A stretch of DNA of 26,553 nucleotides from an uncultured Lachnospiraceae bacterium (GCA_946183625.1 CAMHCL010000005.1:1-26553); one strand, 5' to 3'. Shown: positions 16,314 through 25,657, counted from the first letter of the stretch. Numbers and translations are program-made. Notes: generated by a model not told the origin, from the sequence alone.

Positions 16314-16341
16314 ACTATAATCTTTCAAAAGTAAGAAGCAA
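16314..16341 (-). promoter_or_regulatory. Candidate promoter of the CarD-like gene
   Basis: On the minus strand TTGCTT (16336-16341), a 16-base spacer, then TATAGT (16314-16319), about 48 bases before the gene. The -35 is again TTTGCTT, as at 13309 and 15710. Confidence 0.45.
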
Positions 16342-16394
16342 AATCATTTTCGTGAAATCTGTCTCAAATTGTTCAGTTGAATTAGTGATTTTTC

Positions 16395-19300
16395 CTATTC
16401 TTCCTTCTGTTCCCCCTCATTGTTCTTAGTTTCATTTTTACCATCACTAATGTTAGCCTTGTCTTTGTTATCGTCGAATTTCTTGTGGATATTATTAATA
16501 TCCTCTGTACTTCCGCCGCCGTGATCATCCGGTGCCTTGAACTCACCCTTGTCTACCAGACGTAAGAACGCATCTACTACATCTGGCTCCAGCTGGGTTC
16601 CCGATACTTCCTTGATGATAGAGACTGCCTTATCGAAATTCATTCTCTTTCTATAAGGTCTGTCAGAATACATCGCGTCAAATGTATCGGCCACTGCAAT
16701 TATCTGTGCCACTCTTGGTATCTCATCACCCTTGAGTCCCTTAGGATAGCCTTTACCATCCGGTCTCTCATGATGCGCTCCGGCTCCTATAGCAAGCTCC
16801 GGCATAATACTTATGTCCTTAAGAACCTTATAACCTTGAGCCGAATGAGACTTGATGATATTGAATTCCTGATCTGTAAGCTTGCCTGGTTTGTTAAGCA
16901 CTTCAGGTGGTATACCAATCTTACCGATATCATGAAGGAGGGCTATGTTGTAATACTTCTCGATTGTCTCCTCATCATATCCCAGTTCCTTGGTAAGCAT
17001 AGCTGTATACTCTGCCACTCTTGTGGAATGACCATTTGTATACTTGTCCTTCATATCGATAGTCTTCGCAAATGCTTCGATCATCTCTCTGATGAAGATC
17101 TGGTTTTCCTGTTGTTTCTTTACGAGAGCTCTGGTTTTTCTACGTACATAGTAAACAACCATCATTGCTATGAAGCCTAAACCAATTGCGCCAAACAGGA
17201 GTCTGAACCATAACTTCTCATATATGGCCTTCTTCTTGGAGATAGTAACCTCATACTTTCTGTCGCCCTCTCCAAGAGATGTATGAAGATTCATGACGAA
17301 CTTATAGGTTCCACCTTCCAGGTTGGTATATACCGCAGGTTCCAGATCTGTCCTGTCAACAGTCATCACATCCTTATCAAAGCCTTTGAGATAATAGCTG
17401 ACTTCCGGATTTATAAGAGAATATGTATATACATAAGGATATATAGTAAGTCTCTTTGTGCTTGCCGGAATATTTATCCTGCCATCATCATCAGCATAGA
17501 TCAGCTTTCCATCAACATCAACATAAGGAACCGCAATCTTCAACTCATCGATATTCTCCAGAGGTTCATCTATATTCACTCTGGAAACACCGGCTCCACC
17601 TGATATATACAGATTACCATTTTCAGCAAGATAGCTGTAAGAATTTGCTGTTGCGATATACTGAAGTCCATTGTCCATGTTGTAATAAACAGGAGCAATC
17701 TCGTCACCATTTTCCAGAAGCTCGTCCACACTTATTACATAGATACCATTACTACTGAGTATCCACATCTTGTCATTCTTGTTCTCATACAGATCAAAGT
17801 TGTTGGAATATGGGAACTTCTGAATGTTCGTGATCTTGTCGTCCTTCATATAGGCAATGCCATTACTGGTTATAACCCAGTAAATACCTCTTTTGGCATC
17901 CCTTTTTATCCTAAGAACAACCGCTGAGCTAAGTCCTTCATCAACTCCTATATTCCTGATGTTTGAACCCTCGATAACATATATACCATCGCCATCTGAA
18001 CCCAGGTATATCTTCCCGTCATCACCATTGCAGATAGTAAGTATCTCAGAATTAGCAAGTCCACTCTTTTCATTCAGAACCTCTGTGATCTTGTTATTCT
18101 TGATAAATGCAACGCCTCCGCTGCAGGCTGCCATAATGCTGCCATCTTCTCGTTCTGTAACTACTCTTATTCTGTCTGAAGGCATTCCATCCTCAGAGTT
18201 AAATGTGTATACAGACCCATGATCATACATCACGAGTCCAAGCTCACTGTATGTAGAAAGCCACATTCTTCCCTGTGAATCTTTGATAATAGATCTGATA
18301 CGGGATGTGCCCATAAGTTCAATAAAATCATCATAATCCTTTAAGTCATTATTGGAGCTGACAACCTTATCAACAGGTATCTTATCGACCTTCTTCTCAT
18401 TATCAACAACAACCAGTCCTTCATCTGTTCCCATAAAGAGCATGTCATCAGTTACACAGGTAGAATTAACGACCATCTTGTCCAGACCATAGCGTTCATT
18501 GATATCCATGAACTTATTCGGAACTATCTTCATCACGCCCTGTCTTGAGGATGTGAACCACATATTGCCCTCATAGTCAGCCAGAATATCATCAACAGAA
18601 TTATTCATTGGGACATTCTCTATAGTATTGAAATTACCATCCCCATATAATCCTATTCCGTTATAAGCACATATCCATACCTGATCCTGGTACATTTCAA
18701 GACGATTGATACCCTCAAGTGGAGACACATCTATCTCCTTGATGCTGCTTTCATCACCGAGAACACCATAAAAGAGTTCAGACCTCTCATTACCCATGTA
18801 AAGAAATCCTGGATGATCATTATCAGGAGTAACTGTTGTTATAGTACCTGCACCTGTCTTCTCAGCATCATAGAAGTTAACCACCTTACGATCTCTGATA
18901 ACAAATACAGCGCCTGACAGAGTATTACCATAAATCGTGCCAGAATCGTTCGCTTTAAGCTCATGTACAAATTCGCCATTAACCTGAGGCTCATTTATCA
19001 CATGGAACTCCATGTCAGTGTCGATCATTCCAAGTCCATCGGTAGTACCTATGAAGATATTACCATCACGGTCCTCAGCAATAGCTCTGACAGAGGAAGA
19101 CTTCATTCCCTCGATGTGATTGTAAAATGTAACGTCGCCCTTATCCATTACAGCTACGCCGTTATCATTAGTACCTATCCACAGTCGATTCTTACTGTCC
19201 ACGAAAAGGCTGACAACACTGGTAATACCGGTTGTAGAGTCAATTCTTTCAAATGTATTGCCGTCATATTTAATAAGTCCACTATAACTTCCAATCCATA

Positions 19301-19565
19301 TGAATCCCTCTTCTGTCTCAACTATGGCATTGGCTTCTGATGTTGGAAGTCCATTGGTATTATCATAAAGAACCGTCGAATATCCATCACTATGAAGCGG
19401 ATCTACTGCCAGATCTCCCTCGTTACCTCCTGACACCGAACTAGCCTTCAAGTTATAAATCGGATAACAAAAAACCGCAAGACTAAGACACACAAACAGT
19501 ATGCCTAGTCTTACGGCTTTACGTACGCTTTCTGATATATTCTTACCTCTCGAAACTCCCATCAT
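16395..19565 (-). CDS. Two-component-regulator propeller receptor with HD-GYP output
   Basis: A transmembrane receptor of 1056 residues from the chosen start. A signal anchor (about 22-41) precedes an extracellular region of repeated Reg_prop strands (about 55-690; units such as GFIWIGSYSGLIKYDG and RLWIGTNDNGV recur), then a Y_Y_Y-like domain (about 700-775), a membrane helix (785-807), and a cytoplasmic HD-GYP domain with HDIGK (HD at 878-879) and HHERPDGKGYP (931-941). HD-GYP enzymes hydrolyse c-di-GMP, some of them cGAMP. The tail after about 1010 is charged and disordered. The frame opens earlier at TTG 19640, but AGAGGA precedes the ATG at 19565, which I prefer. It lies 79 bp behind the beta-propeller gene, probably the last gene of the sigma-factor operon. 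The signal sensed is unknown; carbohydrates are sensed by related propeller receptors. Confidence 0.92.
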   Translation of the reverse strand: MMGVSRGKNISESVRKAVRLGILFVCLSLAVFCYPIYNLKASSVSGGNEGDLAVDPLHSDGYSTVLYDNTNGLPTSEANAIVETEEGFIWIGSYSGLIKYDGNTFERIDSTTGITSVVSLFVDSKNRLWIGTNDNGVAVMDKGDVTFYNHIEGMKSSSVRAIAEDRDGNIFIGTTDGLGMIDTDMEFHVINEPQVNGEFVHELKANDSGTIYGNTLSGAVFVIRDRKVVNFYDAEKTGAGTITTVTPDNDHPGFLYMGNERSELFYGVLGDESSIKEIDVSPLEGINRLEMYQDQVWICAYNGIGLYGDGNFNTIENVPMNNSVDDILADYEGNMWFTSSRQGVMKIVPNKFMDINERYGLDKMVVNSTCVTDDMLFMGTDEGLVVVDNEKKVDKIPVDKVVSSNNDLKDYDDFIELMGTSRIRSIIKDSQGRMWLSTYSELGLVMYDHGSVYTFNSEDGMPSDRIRVVTEREDGSIMAACSGGVAFIKNNKITEVLNEKSGLANSEILTICNGDDGKIYLGSDGDGIYVIEGSNIRNIGVDEGLSSAVVLRIKRDAKRGIYWVITSNGIAYMKDDKITNIQKFPYSNNFDLYENKNDKMWILSSNGIYVISVDELLENGDEIAPVYYNMDNGLQYIATANSYSYLAENGNLYISGGAGVSRVNIDEPLENIDELKIAVPYVDVDGKLIYADDDGRINIPASTKRLTIYPYVYTYSLINPEVSYYLKGFDKDVMTVDRTDLEPAVYTNLEGGTYKFVMNLHTSLGEGDRKYEVTISKKKAIYEKLWFRLLFGAIGLGFIAMMVVYYVRRKTRALVKKQQENQIFIREMIEAFAKTIDMKDKYTNGHSTRVAEYTAMLTKELGYDEETIEKYYNIALLHDIGKIGIPPEVLNKPGKLTDQEFNIIKSHSAQGYKVLKDISIMPELAIGAGAHHERPDGKGYPKGLKGDEIPRVAQIIAVADTFDAMYSDRPYRKRMNFDKAVSIIKEVSGTQLEPDVVDAFLRLVDKGEFKAPDDHGGGSTEDINNIHKKFDDNKDKANISDGKNETKNNEGEQKEE

Positions 19566-19644
19566 ACTACGTCCTCTTATGACCCCAGATGAATAAGCCC
19601 CATCACATAAAATTCTATCATAAAAGTGTGCTGTAAACAAGCTA

Positions 19645-21693
19645 TCATTCTTCCTGAATCACTGAAAAGTTTTCTGTATCGAAGGATACCAGTTTATCCT
19701 CTCTTATCACATAGAGATATCCATCAATTACCACTCCTCGAAGGTATGTCATCTCATCCCAGGAACTATTAGGAATTCTGAATTCAAGCTTTTCTTCAAA
19801 ACCGTCTTCGTAATCATATACCATGTATTTAGTTTCTCTATCCCTGTATCCACTTACTGCAAATCCGATATATCCGTCCTTCTTGTCATGCATAAGTGTA
19901 TTTGGATCGTCTATAACTGATGCCATGTCGGCATCCTCTATAACATATTTATCAATTTCCTTAACATCTGATGCATCAGATATATCAAACATTGACATCT
20001 TTATTCCACCAGTGAGACCTGCACTATCACCTTCATATCCTATACCGAGAAGCAGATTCTCGCTGTACGGATGCAGGTAAGCTGAGAATCCAGGAAGTTC
20101 CAGGAATCCAACGATTTCAGGTTTATTTGGATTTGAAAGATCAACTGAGAACAGTGGATCCGTATTTCTGAAGGTTACGAAGAATACCTTGTCTCCCATG
20201 AATCTTGCAGACTGTATTTCTTCACCCTCTGCAATCCTCTTTATAACACTGACTCTCTTCAGATCGCCATCAAGGATATAGAGTGCATTATATGTTCCAT
20301 TATTATAGTATGTGGTAACCAGTCTTAAGTATCCATCATACTCATCTATGCTGTAATCGTCATGAAGATTTCCAGGCACTGCTCCCTGTCCCTCAACCTG
20401 AAGTCTGCCTTCATCATAGGAAACCTTGAGGATTCTTGTAGAATTCATGTAGCTGAAATTTCTCCAGTCATACTCATTTACTGAGAAATAGATATTATCT
20501 GTACTCATATAAAGGGTATTATCCGGAACCATAAATGCGTGCTTCTGAACATACTTTGCATCGTCAACCTTTACACTTGTAGCAACTACATAACCATTTG
20601 AATAAGATGTCTCTGGAACCACCAGATCTTCATCTGCTATTACAACATCCTCAACCTGAGGGATATATGTTTCTATATCATCCTCTTCACAATCATTTGT
20701 ATAAACATACTTATAAGAAAATGTATAGAGGATTCCGTCAACAAGTCTCGATGTGCTTAAATATCCATCCTGATGAAGAACCTCGAGCTCTTTAGGGTTC
20801 TTTCTGTCGGATATATCATATATAGCAGTTACTGAATCTAAATCTAAATCACCATAATAATTGTAATCTGAATTTCCAAGGAATATCAGTCTGTCTCCAT
20901 TTATGTATAGTTCTCTTCCCTCCATGATATCACTGGTGACATTGATAAAACTCTCCATGCTGAACTTACCTTCATCTACCTTATAGATATTGATTGTTTC
21001 AGTATCAGCCACATAGGAATATATATACTCACCATCAGTCTTAACGATATCTCCTTCGTCAACTCCCTGGGTTCTTACATTTGTTTCTGTGTAGTCATGA
21101 TTCTCTTCGCTTGCTGCTTCAGTAGTATATTTCGCTGTATCACTTCCTGCTAAATTAAGTGTTGCTCCATCAGCAGACTCAGCCTCGTATACCACATCAT
21201 CACCTTCCTCTACTGCATAATCTACATCATCATAATATGTATACTGACTTTGAAATGCAGAAAGAATTGTATATGCCTTATGATAATTACTGTCTTCATC
21301 AACGGAACTATCAGCGGCAGCAGTCTGATCAGATGAATCCTGAGGAGCTGCCTCAGTCGTAGATTCGGAACCGGCCGTACTTTCAGTAGTACTGAAAACC
21401 TCATTATTATTCACCATTTTCTTGTCCAATTCTTTGACAGCTTTATACGCCCTCATACCGATAATACTTATGCCTGCTACACAAAGAATGACAGCTGCAG
21501 CAGCCAATGAATATAATAGGATATTCGGCTTCTTCTTCTCTTCTTTAAATTCTGTTCCGTCACCAACAGGATCAACTGGAACTGTATTATTTACATCTAT
21601 CTTTTCAAGTTTCTTCTCTATATTCTCCGGTTTTAATGATCCCGGAATGCCAACATCAGTTTTAAGTCTGTTCTCTACGTCATTGTTATTCAT
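19645..21693 (-). CDS. Membrane-anchored beta-propeller protein, candidate anti-sigma factor
   Basis: A 682-residue protein: a cytoplasmic N-terminus (1-56, charged, with PENIEKKLEKID), one membrane helix (57-80), a Ser/Thr/Glu-rich linker (about 100-135), then an extracellular region with QGVDEGDIVKTDGEYIY (209-225), hallmark of the 'beta propeller domain' family (Pfam Beta_propel), followed by repeated propeller strands to the C-terminus. The start overlaps the stop of the sigma factor gene in an ATGA (21690-21693), with AAAGGAG upstream, so the two are translationally coupled. An ECF sigma factor directly coupled to a single-pass membrane protein is the usual arrangement of sigma and anti-sigma factor; the cytoplasmic 56 residues are short for an anti-sigma domain and I recognise no known fold in them. 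The propeller assignment is solid; the anti-sigma role is inferred from context. Confidence 0.8.
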   Translation of the reverse strand: MNNNDVENRLKTDVGIPGSLKPENIEKKLEKIDVNNTVPVDPVGDGTEFKEEKKKPNILLYSLAAAAVILCVAGISIIGMRAYKAVKELDKKMVNNNEVFSTTESTAGSESTTEAAPQDSSDQTAAADSSVDEDSNYHKAYTILSAFQSQYTYYDDVDYAVEEGDDVVYEAESADGATLNLAGSDTAKYTTEAASEENHDYTETNVRTQGVDEGDIVKTDGEYIYSYVADTETINIYKVDEGKFSMESFINVTSDIMEGRELYINGDRLIFLGNSDYNYYGDLDLDSVTAIYDISDRKNPKELEVLHQDGYLSTSRLVDGILYTFSYKYVYTNDCEEDDIETYIPQVEDVVIADEDLVVPETSYSNGYVVATSVKVDDAKYVQKHAFMVPDNTLYMSTDNIYFSVNEYDWRNFSYMNSTRILKVSYDEGRLQVEGQGAVPGNLHDDYSIDEYDGYLRLVTTYYNNGTYNALYILDGDLKRVSVIKRIAEGEEIQSARFMGDKVFFVTFRNTDPLFSVDLSNPNKPEIVGFLELPGFSAYLHPYSENLLLGIGYEGDSAGLTGGIKMSMFDISDASDVKEIDKYVIEDADMASVIDDPNTLMHDKKDGYIGFAVSGYRDRETKYMVYDYEDGFEEKLEFRIPNSSWDEMTYLRGVVIDGYLYVIREDKLVSFDTENFSVIQEE

Positions 21694-22247
21694 AATACTT
21701 CTCCTTTCTCCAGAACACGTTTCATCTTATCCAATGCTCTGTTATAGATGGATCTCACTGTGTTCTGATTCATATGAAGCGTTTCCGCAATCTCTCTCGA
21801 ATTCATTTCACCGTATATCATACAGGTGACAACCTGTCTGTCCTTATCATTCAGAGCCTGGAAAGCTTGTTCTATAAGACTCTTGTCTATAGCAGTATCA
21901 ACTTCCCTGTTTCTGCTCTCAAGACGTTCCGCCATATCTTCTACGGTATCCGACTCCATATGTTCTCTGTTCTTCACGTATTCACTGATCTGCTTGTTGA
22001 TCTTGTTGTGAAGTATTTTGAATAACCATGGCCTGAATGCTTCCTCAACCTTCAGATTCTTGATTCCTACATAAGCATCCACAACTGCGTCACTCACCGC
22101 ATTCTCTGCATCCTGAACATTACCCAGGCGATATAGCGCCGTCCTATATAAATCCTTGTAATACATCTCATATAACTGGGCAAAACTATGTGAATCACCG
22201 TTTTTCGCCTGTTTCACAAGATATACGATCCTATTTTTATCCTCCAT
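21690..22247 (-). CDS. ECF-type RNA polymerase sigma factor
   Basis: A 185-residue sigma-70 family protein with only regions 2 and 4. Region 2 (about 15-90: FAQLYEMYYKDLYRTALYRLGN to AFRPWLFKILHNKINKQ) binds RNAP and the -10 element. Region 4 (about 125-180: QAFQALNDKDRQVVTCMIYGEM and EIAETLHMNQNTVRSIYNRALDKMK) is the helix-turn-helix for the -35 element. The linker (about 92-120) is long and acidic. AAAGGAG precedes the ATG. A possible ECF promoter 30 bp upstream suggests autoregulation. It overlaps the propeller gene by 4 bases; the HD-GYP receptor follows. ECF factors usually respond to envelope or extracellular signals; this signal is unknown. Confidence 0.93.
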   Translation of the reverse strand: MEDKNRIVYLVKQAKNGDSHSFAQLYEMYYKDLYRTALYRLGNVQDAENAVSDAVVDAYVGIKNLKVEEAFRPWLFKILHNKINKQISEYVKNREHMESDTVEDMAERLESRNREVDTAIDKSLIEQAFQALNDKDRQVVTCMIYGEMNSREIAETLHMNQNTVRSIYNRALDKMKRVLEKGEVL

Positions 22248-22275
22248 AACGTTCTCCTTTTTTCTCCCCCATTAA

Positions 22276-22301
22276 GACGTCTATATCCTTATAGTGTTGG
22301 T
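22276..22301 (-). promoter_or_regulatory. Candidate autoregulated ECF promoter
   Basis: On the minus strand ACCAAC (22296-22301) and CGTC (22276-22279) are separated by 16 bases. This matches the AAC-N16-CGTC layout of ECF promoters such as those of Bacillus sigma-W and sigma-M. The predicted start site would leave a leader of about 20 bases holding the ribosome binding site. No good sigma-A promoter is seen in the same gap. Confidence 0.45.
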
Positions 22302-22351
22302 TAATGTGACAAGTGTTGCATTTGTTTTTGTTTTTTTCCAAAAAAATAAAC

Positions 22352-22387
22352 GTAAAAAGCCACTTCAATTAAAAATTGAAGTGGCTT
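22352..22387 (-). terminator. Rho-independent terminator of the zinc-ribbon gene
   Basis: A perfect 14-bp stem (22357-22370 with 22374-22387; AAGCCACTTCAATT) with a 3-base loop, followed on the minus strand by TTTTT and a further T-rich stretch. It isolates the sigma-factor operon from the transcript upstream. Confidence 0.93.
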
Positions 22388-22399
22388 ACATATTTAATA

Positions 22400-23008
22400 T
22401 TAATTTCCACCCTTCTTAAAGATGAATTCATTTACGCCATACTGGCTCGCAAACTGATCTTCAAGAGAAAGTGTTATAGCTTTTGCTGAATGATTATATT
22501 TACCAACCATGGATCCCTGTCCATCAAAAGTAAACACAGCCATATTGCCGATGAAAACAACATTTCCAGTATAATGAACAGCTTCCATACTCTGTCCACC
22601 GCCTGCAACAGTCATGATAAGCTCAGCCTTCTTACCTTCGATAACTATCTCGCAGGTATACTCCATCTGTCTGGCCATATAAGCCATATCCGGATCATTA
22701 TTCTCCACATAATTGACAACAGCTATCTCAAGCTGGTCTGAAGTATAAGTACCTGACTTATTAGCAAATGCTCCCTGTGAGATCAGAACGATCAATCCTA
22801 CCAGAAGAACTGCCGCTATAATAATGATCGGTATAAATTTTCTTCCTGGTGATTTATCCTTAATGATCACCGCATCCTGCTGCTGTTGCTGAGGATTCGG
22901 TCTTGCTGCGCTGTAAAGCTGCTCAGTCTGAGCTACCAATGCTGCTCCACAAATGAAACAAGAATCAGAATCATCTGGAATCTCAGAACCACAATTTGGA
23001 CATCTCAT
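22400..23008 (-). CDS. Zinc-ribbon single-pass membrane protein, function unknown
   Basis: A 202-residue protein with an N-terminal zinc ribbon (MRCPNCGSEIPDDSDSCFICG: CxxC at 3-6 and 17-20), a Gln-rich linker (39-44), a membrane helix (about 58-78) and an extracellular domain of about 120 residues rich in beta strands. The outer domain, with YTCEIVIEGKKAELIMTV and HYTGNVVFIGNMAVFTFDG, reads like a small barrel or lipocalin-like sheet; I do not recognise the family. Proteins with a cytoplasmic zinc ribbon, one helix and a variable outer domain are common in Clostridia. GGAGGG precedes the ATG. The gene follows glf after 37 bp with no terminator, so is probably cotranscribed, and ends at a strong terminator. 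Confidence 0.75.
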   Translation of the reverse strand: MRCPNCGSEIPDDSDSCFICGAALVAQTEQLYSAARPNPQQQQQDAVIIKDKSPGRKFIPIIIIAAVLLVGLIVLISQGAFANKSGTYTSDQLEIAVVNYVENNDPDMAYMARQMEYTCEIVIEGKKAELIMTVAGGGQSMEAVHYTGNVVFIGNMAVFTFDGQGSMVGKYNHSAKAITLSLEDQFASQYGVNEFIFKKGGN

Positions 23009-23045
23009 AATTTTAAACCCTCCACTAAATAATCTTAAAAACCAT

Positions 23046-24197
23046 CTACTTTAGTTCCTCAGCAGATACTTCAAGAGCTCTGGCTATAACCTGATCCATG
23101 TCATAGTATTTGTACTCTCCAAGTCTTCCGCCGTATATAACAACAGGCTTACCCTCTGCCTTTCGCCTGTTATTCTCTTTCTCTGCAAGACTCTTATATT
23201 CCATATAAAGCTTGCCATTCTTCTCATCATTCACAGGATAATATGGTTCATCTCCCGGCTTCCATTCAGAGCTGTACTCTCTTGAGATAACAGTCTTAGG
23301 AAGATCATTTCCATCTTCATCCTTACCAAATTCGAACCACTTGTGCTCGATGATTCTGGTCCAAGGAGTTTCTCTGTCGGTATAGTTCACTGCAGCATTT
23401 CCCTGGAAGCTTTCCATATCCAGAAGCTCGTTCTCGAACCTTACTGAACGGTACTCCAGATAGCCCTTGCTATAGTCGAAGAATTGGTCTATAGCGCCAG
23501 TATACACAATTTTATCTGCAATTGCATCATATTTTTCTTTGTTCTCCAGGTAATCCTCACCCAGTTTTACTTCAATGCCCTCAAGCATATGTTCAACCAT
23601 TCCGGTATATCCGCCCATCGGAATACCCTGATAAAGAGCATTAAAGTAATTATTATCAAAGGTATATCTTACCGGAAGTCTCTTAATAATAAATGCCGGC
23701 AGGTCCTTGCAGTCTCTGCCCCACTGTTTCTCAGTATAACCCTTAATAAGCTTCTCATATATGTCGCGGCCTACAAGAGATATTGCCTGTTCCTCCAGAT
23801 TGACTGGTTCTCTATCCTTAGGAATTTCAGCTCTCTGCTCTTCCAGCTTCTCCTTAGCTTCTTCAGGAGTTACAACTCCCCACATCTTATTGAACGTATA
23901 CATATTGAAAGGAAGTGAATATAGCTCTCCTTTATAATTTGCAACAGGAGAATTCGTGAATCTGTTGAACTCAGCGAACTTATTCACATACTCCCATACC
24001 TGCTTATTATTGGTATGAAATATATGTGCACCGTACTTATGGACCTTGATGCCCTCAACATCTTCCGTATAAACATTTCCCGCTATATGATCACGTCTGT
24101 CAATCACCAAAACCGTCTTGCCTTTTTCTTTAGCCTGCTGAGCAAAGACTGCACCATAAAGGCCTGCCCCAATTATAAGATAATCATATCTCTCCAT
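23046..24197 (-). CDS. glf: UDP-galactopyranose mutase
   Basis: FAD enzyme converting UDP-galactopyranose to UDP-galactofuranose, the precursor of galactofuranose in surface polysaccharides. At 383 residues it has family length. The N-terminal YDYLIIGAGLYGAVFAQ is the dinucleotide-binding Rossmann motif. DRRDHIAGNVYTED, then VHKYGAHIFHTNN and EKQWGRD, are conserved in Glf and line the substrate site. Near the C-terminus IYGGRLGEYKYYDMDQVI is the family's second FAD-binding signature. AAGAGGA precedes the ATG. No glycosyltransferase or capsule genes adjoin it in the window, so the galactofuranose-using pathway must be elsewhere. It sits between mgtE (63 bp) and the zinc-ribbon gene (37 bp). 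A TATAAT at 24218-24223 could be a -10 element, without a convincing -35. Confidence 0.96.
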   Translation of the reverse strand: MERYDYLIIGAGLYGAVFAQQAKEKGKTVLVIDRRDHIAGNVYTEDVEGIKVHKYGAHIFHTNNKQVWEYVNKFAEFNRFTNSPVANYKGELYSLPFNMYTFNKMWGVVTPEEAKEKLEEQRAEIPKDREPVNLEEQAISLVGRDIYEKLIKGYTEKQWGRDCKDLPAFIIKRLPVRYTFDNNYFNALYQGIPMGGYTGMVEHMLEGIEVKLGEDYLENKEKYDAIADKIVYTGAIDQFFDYSKGYLEYRSVRFENELLDMESFQGNAAVNYTDRETPWTRIIEHKWFEFGKDEDGNDLPKTVISREYSSEWKPGDEPYYPVNDEKNGKLYMEYKSLAEKENNRRKAEGKPVVIYGGRLGEYKYYDMDQVIARALEVSAEELK

Positions 24198-24260
24198 TTA
24201 TTCTATCCTCTTTTATTATTATATTTCATTATGATTTACTAACGTCTTTTAACTATATCA

Positions 24261-25613
24261 CTAAATATTAAGAATATGTGATGCCAGCTGGAAATAAATG
24301 ATAAGCGAAATGGCATCTACTATTGTGGTGATAAAAGGACTGGCCATAACTGCCGGATCAAATCCGATACGCTTTGCCAGTATAGGAAGCGAACATCCTA
24401 CAAATTTAGCAACCACTATTGTAAACAGTAATGTAAGACATACTACTGCTGCTATGATCACTGATATCTTATCGATCACCAGCAGCTTTATGAAGTTTGC
24501 AGTTCCCAGCGTTACACCGCATAGGAGCGCAACTAAGAATTCTTTTCCCTGTATCCTGAATATATCCGAAAACTGTATCTCGTCAAGTGATAGTCCACGG
24601 ATTATAGAAACCGACGCCTGGGAACCTGCATTACCGCCTGTATCCATAAGCATTGGTATATACGCCGTCAGAACAACATATGCACCAAGAGCATTTTCAT
24701 ATTTAGTTATGATAGCTCCTGTAAATGTAGCTGATATCATCAGCAGAAGCAGCCATGGAATCCTCTTCTTATAGGTTTCAAAGAATCCCGTATCAATGTA
24801 TGGCTTATCTGTAGGCGTGATAGCAGCCATCATTTCGATATCTTCCGTATTCTCTTCCTGGATGACATCGATAGCATCGTCGACGGTAACTATTCCGACT
24901 AATCTGTTTTCCTTATCTACTACAGGAATAGCAGTAAGGTCATATCTCGCAAGAGTCTTAGCCACCTCTTCCTGGTCGTCCAGAGTATGGGTAGATATCA
25001 CATTTGTGGTCATGATATCCTCTATCACTGAAGACTTGGAATTAAGCAGCAGCTCTTTTACAGTAACGATACCCTGCAGACGTCTGCTGGTATCAATAAC
25101 GTAACAGGTATATATATCCTCCTTATCACCACCAGTCTTACGAATACGATCAAAGGCCTCGTCTACAGTCATGTTCGACTTAAGACTCATATACTCTGTT
25201 GTCATAATGCTTCCAGCACTATCCTCTGGATACTTCAGAAGCTCATTAATAACCTGGCGTGTCTCCGGTGCGGCCTGCCTGAGAACCTTGTTTACTACAA
25301 CAGCAGGCATCTCTTCCAGCATATCAACCGCATCGTCCACGTACATTTCTTCAATTACTTCACGGATCTCTCGATCATTAAATCCCTTAATCAGAGTTTC
25401 CTGTTCATCCGGATCCATCTCTGCAAATACCTCTGCAGCGTTTTCTTTAGGGAGGATACGGTACAGTATAAGGAGCTTTTCTTCAGGAACTTCACCCAAA
25501 ATTTGAGCAACATCAATAGGATTCAGTTCATAAAGCTTTTCTCTGATCTGAGGTAGATTTCTCTCCGCCAGGAGTTCGAGAATCGTCTCAAGCAGGATCT
25601 TATGTTCTTCCAT
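24261..25613 (-). CDS. mgtE: MgtE-type magnesium channel
   Basis: A Mg2+-gated Mg2+ channel of the inner membrane; 450 residues, typical length. Order: an N-terminal alpha-superhelical domain (about 1-130), two CBS domains (about 135-265), then five membrane helices (about 280-450). TGGNAGSQ and FDPAVMASPFITTIVDA are signatures of the pore, the latter carrying the Asp of the ion site. Acidic surfaces in the N and CBS domains act as the Mg2+ sensor that closes the pore. GGAGGTGGGG precedes the ATG. Only 44 bp separate it from the repeat-protein gene, so there is no room for an M-box riboswitch; regulation is likely at channel level. Confidence 0.96.
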   Translation of the reverse strand: MEEHKILLETILELLAERNLPQIREKLYELNPIDVAQILGEVPEEKLLILYRILPKENAAEVFAEMDPDEQETLIKGFNDREIREVIEEMYVDDAVDMLEEMPAVVVNKVLRQAAPETRQVINELLKYPEDSAGSIMTTEYMSLKSNMTVDEAFDRIRKTGGDKEDIYTCYVIDTSRRLQGIVTVKELLLNSKSSVIEDIMTTNVISTHTLDDQEEVAKTLARYDLTAIPVVDKENRLVGIVTVDDAIDVIQEENTEDIEMMAAITPTDKPYIDTGFFETYKKRIPWLLLLMISATFTGAIITKYENALGAYVVLTAYIPMLMDTGGNAGSQASVSIIRGLSLDEIQFSDIFRIQGKEFLVALLCGVTLGTANFIKLLVIDKISVIIAAVVCLTLLFTIVVAKFVGCSLPILAKRIGFDPAVMASPFITTIVDAISLIIYFQLASHILNI

Positions 25614-25657
25614 ACCCCACCTCCGTTTCTATAAGCTGACTTACTAAAGACTGAACA

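Noticed and set aside
19640..19640. TTG as start of the HD-GYP receptor
   Set aside because: No ribosome binding site precedes it, while ATG at 19565 has AGAGGA at good spacing and leaves a normal signal anchor.
22319..22358. Low-complexity A/T tract as an origin or repeat element
   Set aside because: It is explained as the T-rich tail of the terminator at 22352-22387 read on the minus strand; no DnaA-box cluster or repeats accompany it.
25614..25657. M-box (magnesium) riboswitch before mgtE
   Set aside because: The gap is only 44 bp, far too short for the roughly 160-base M-box.
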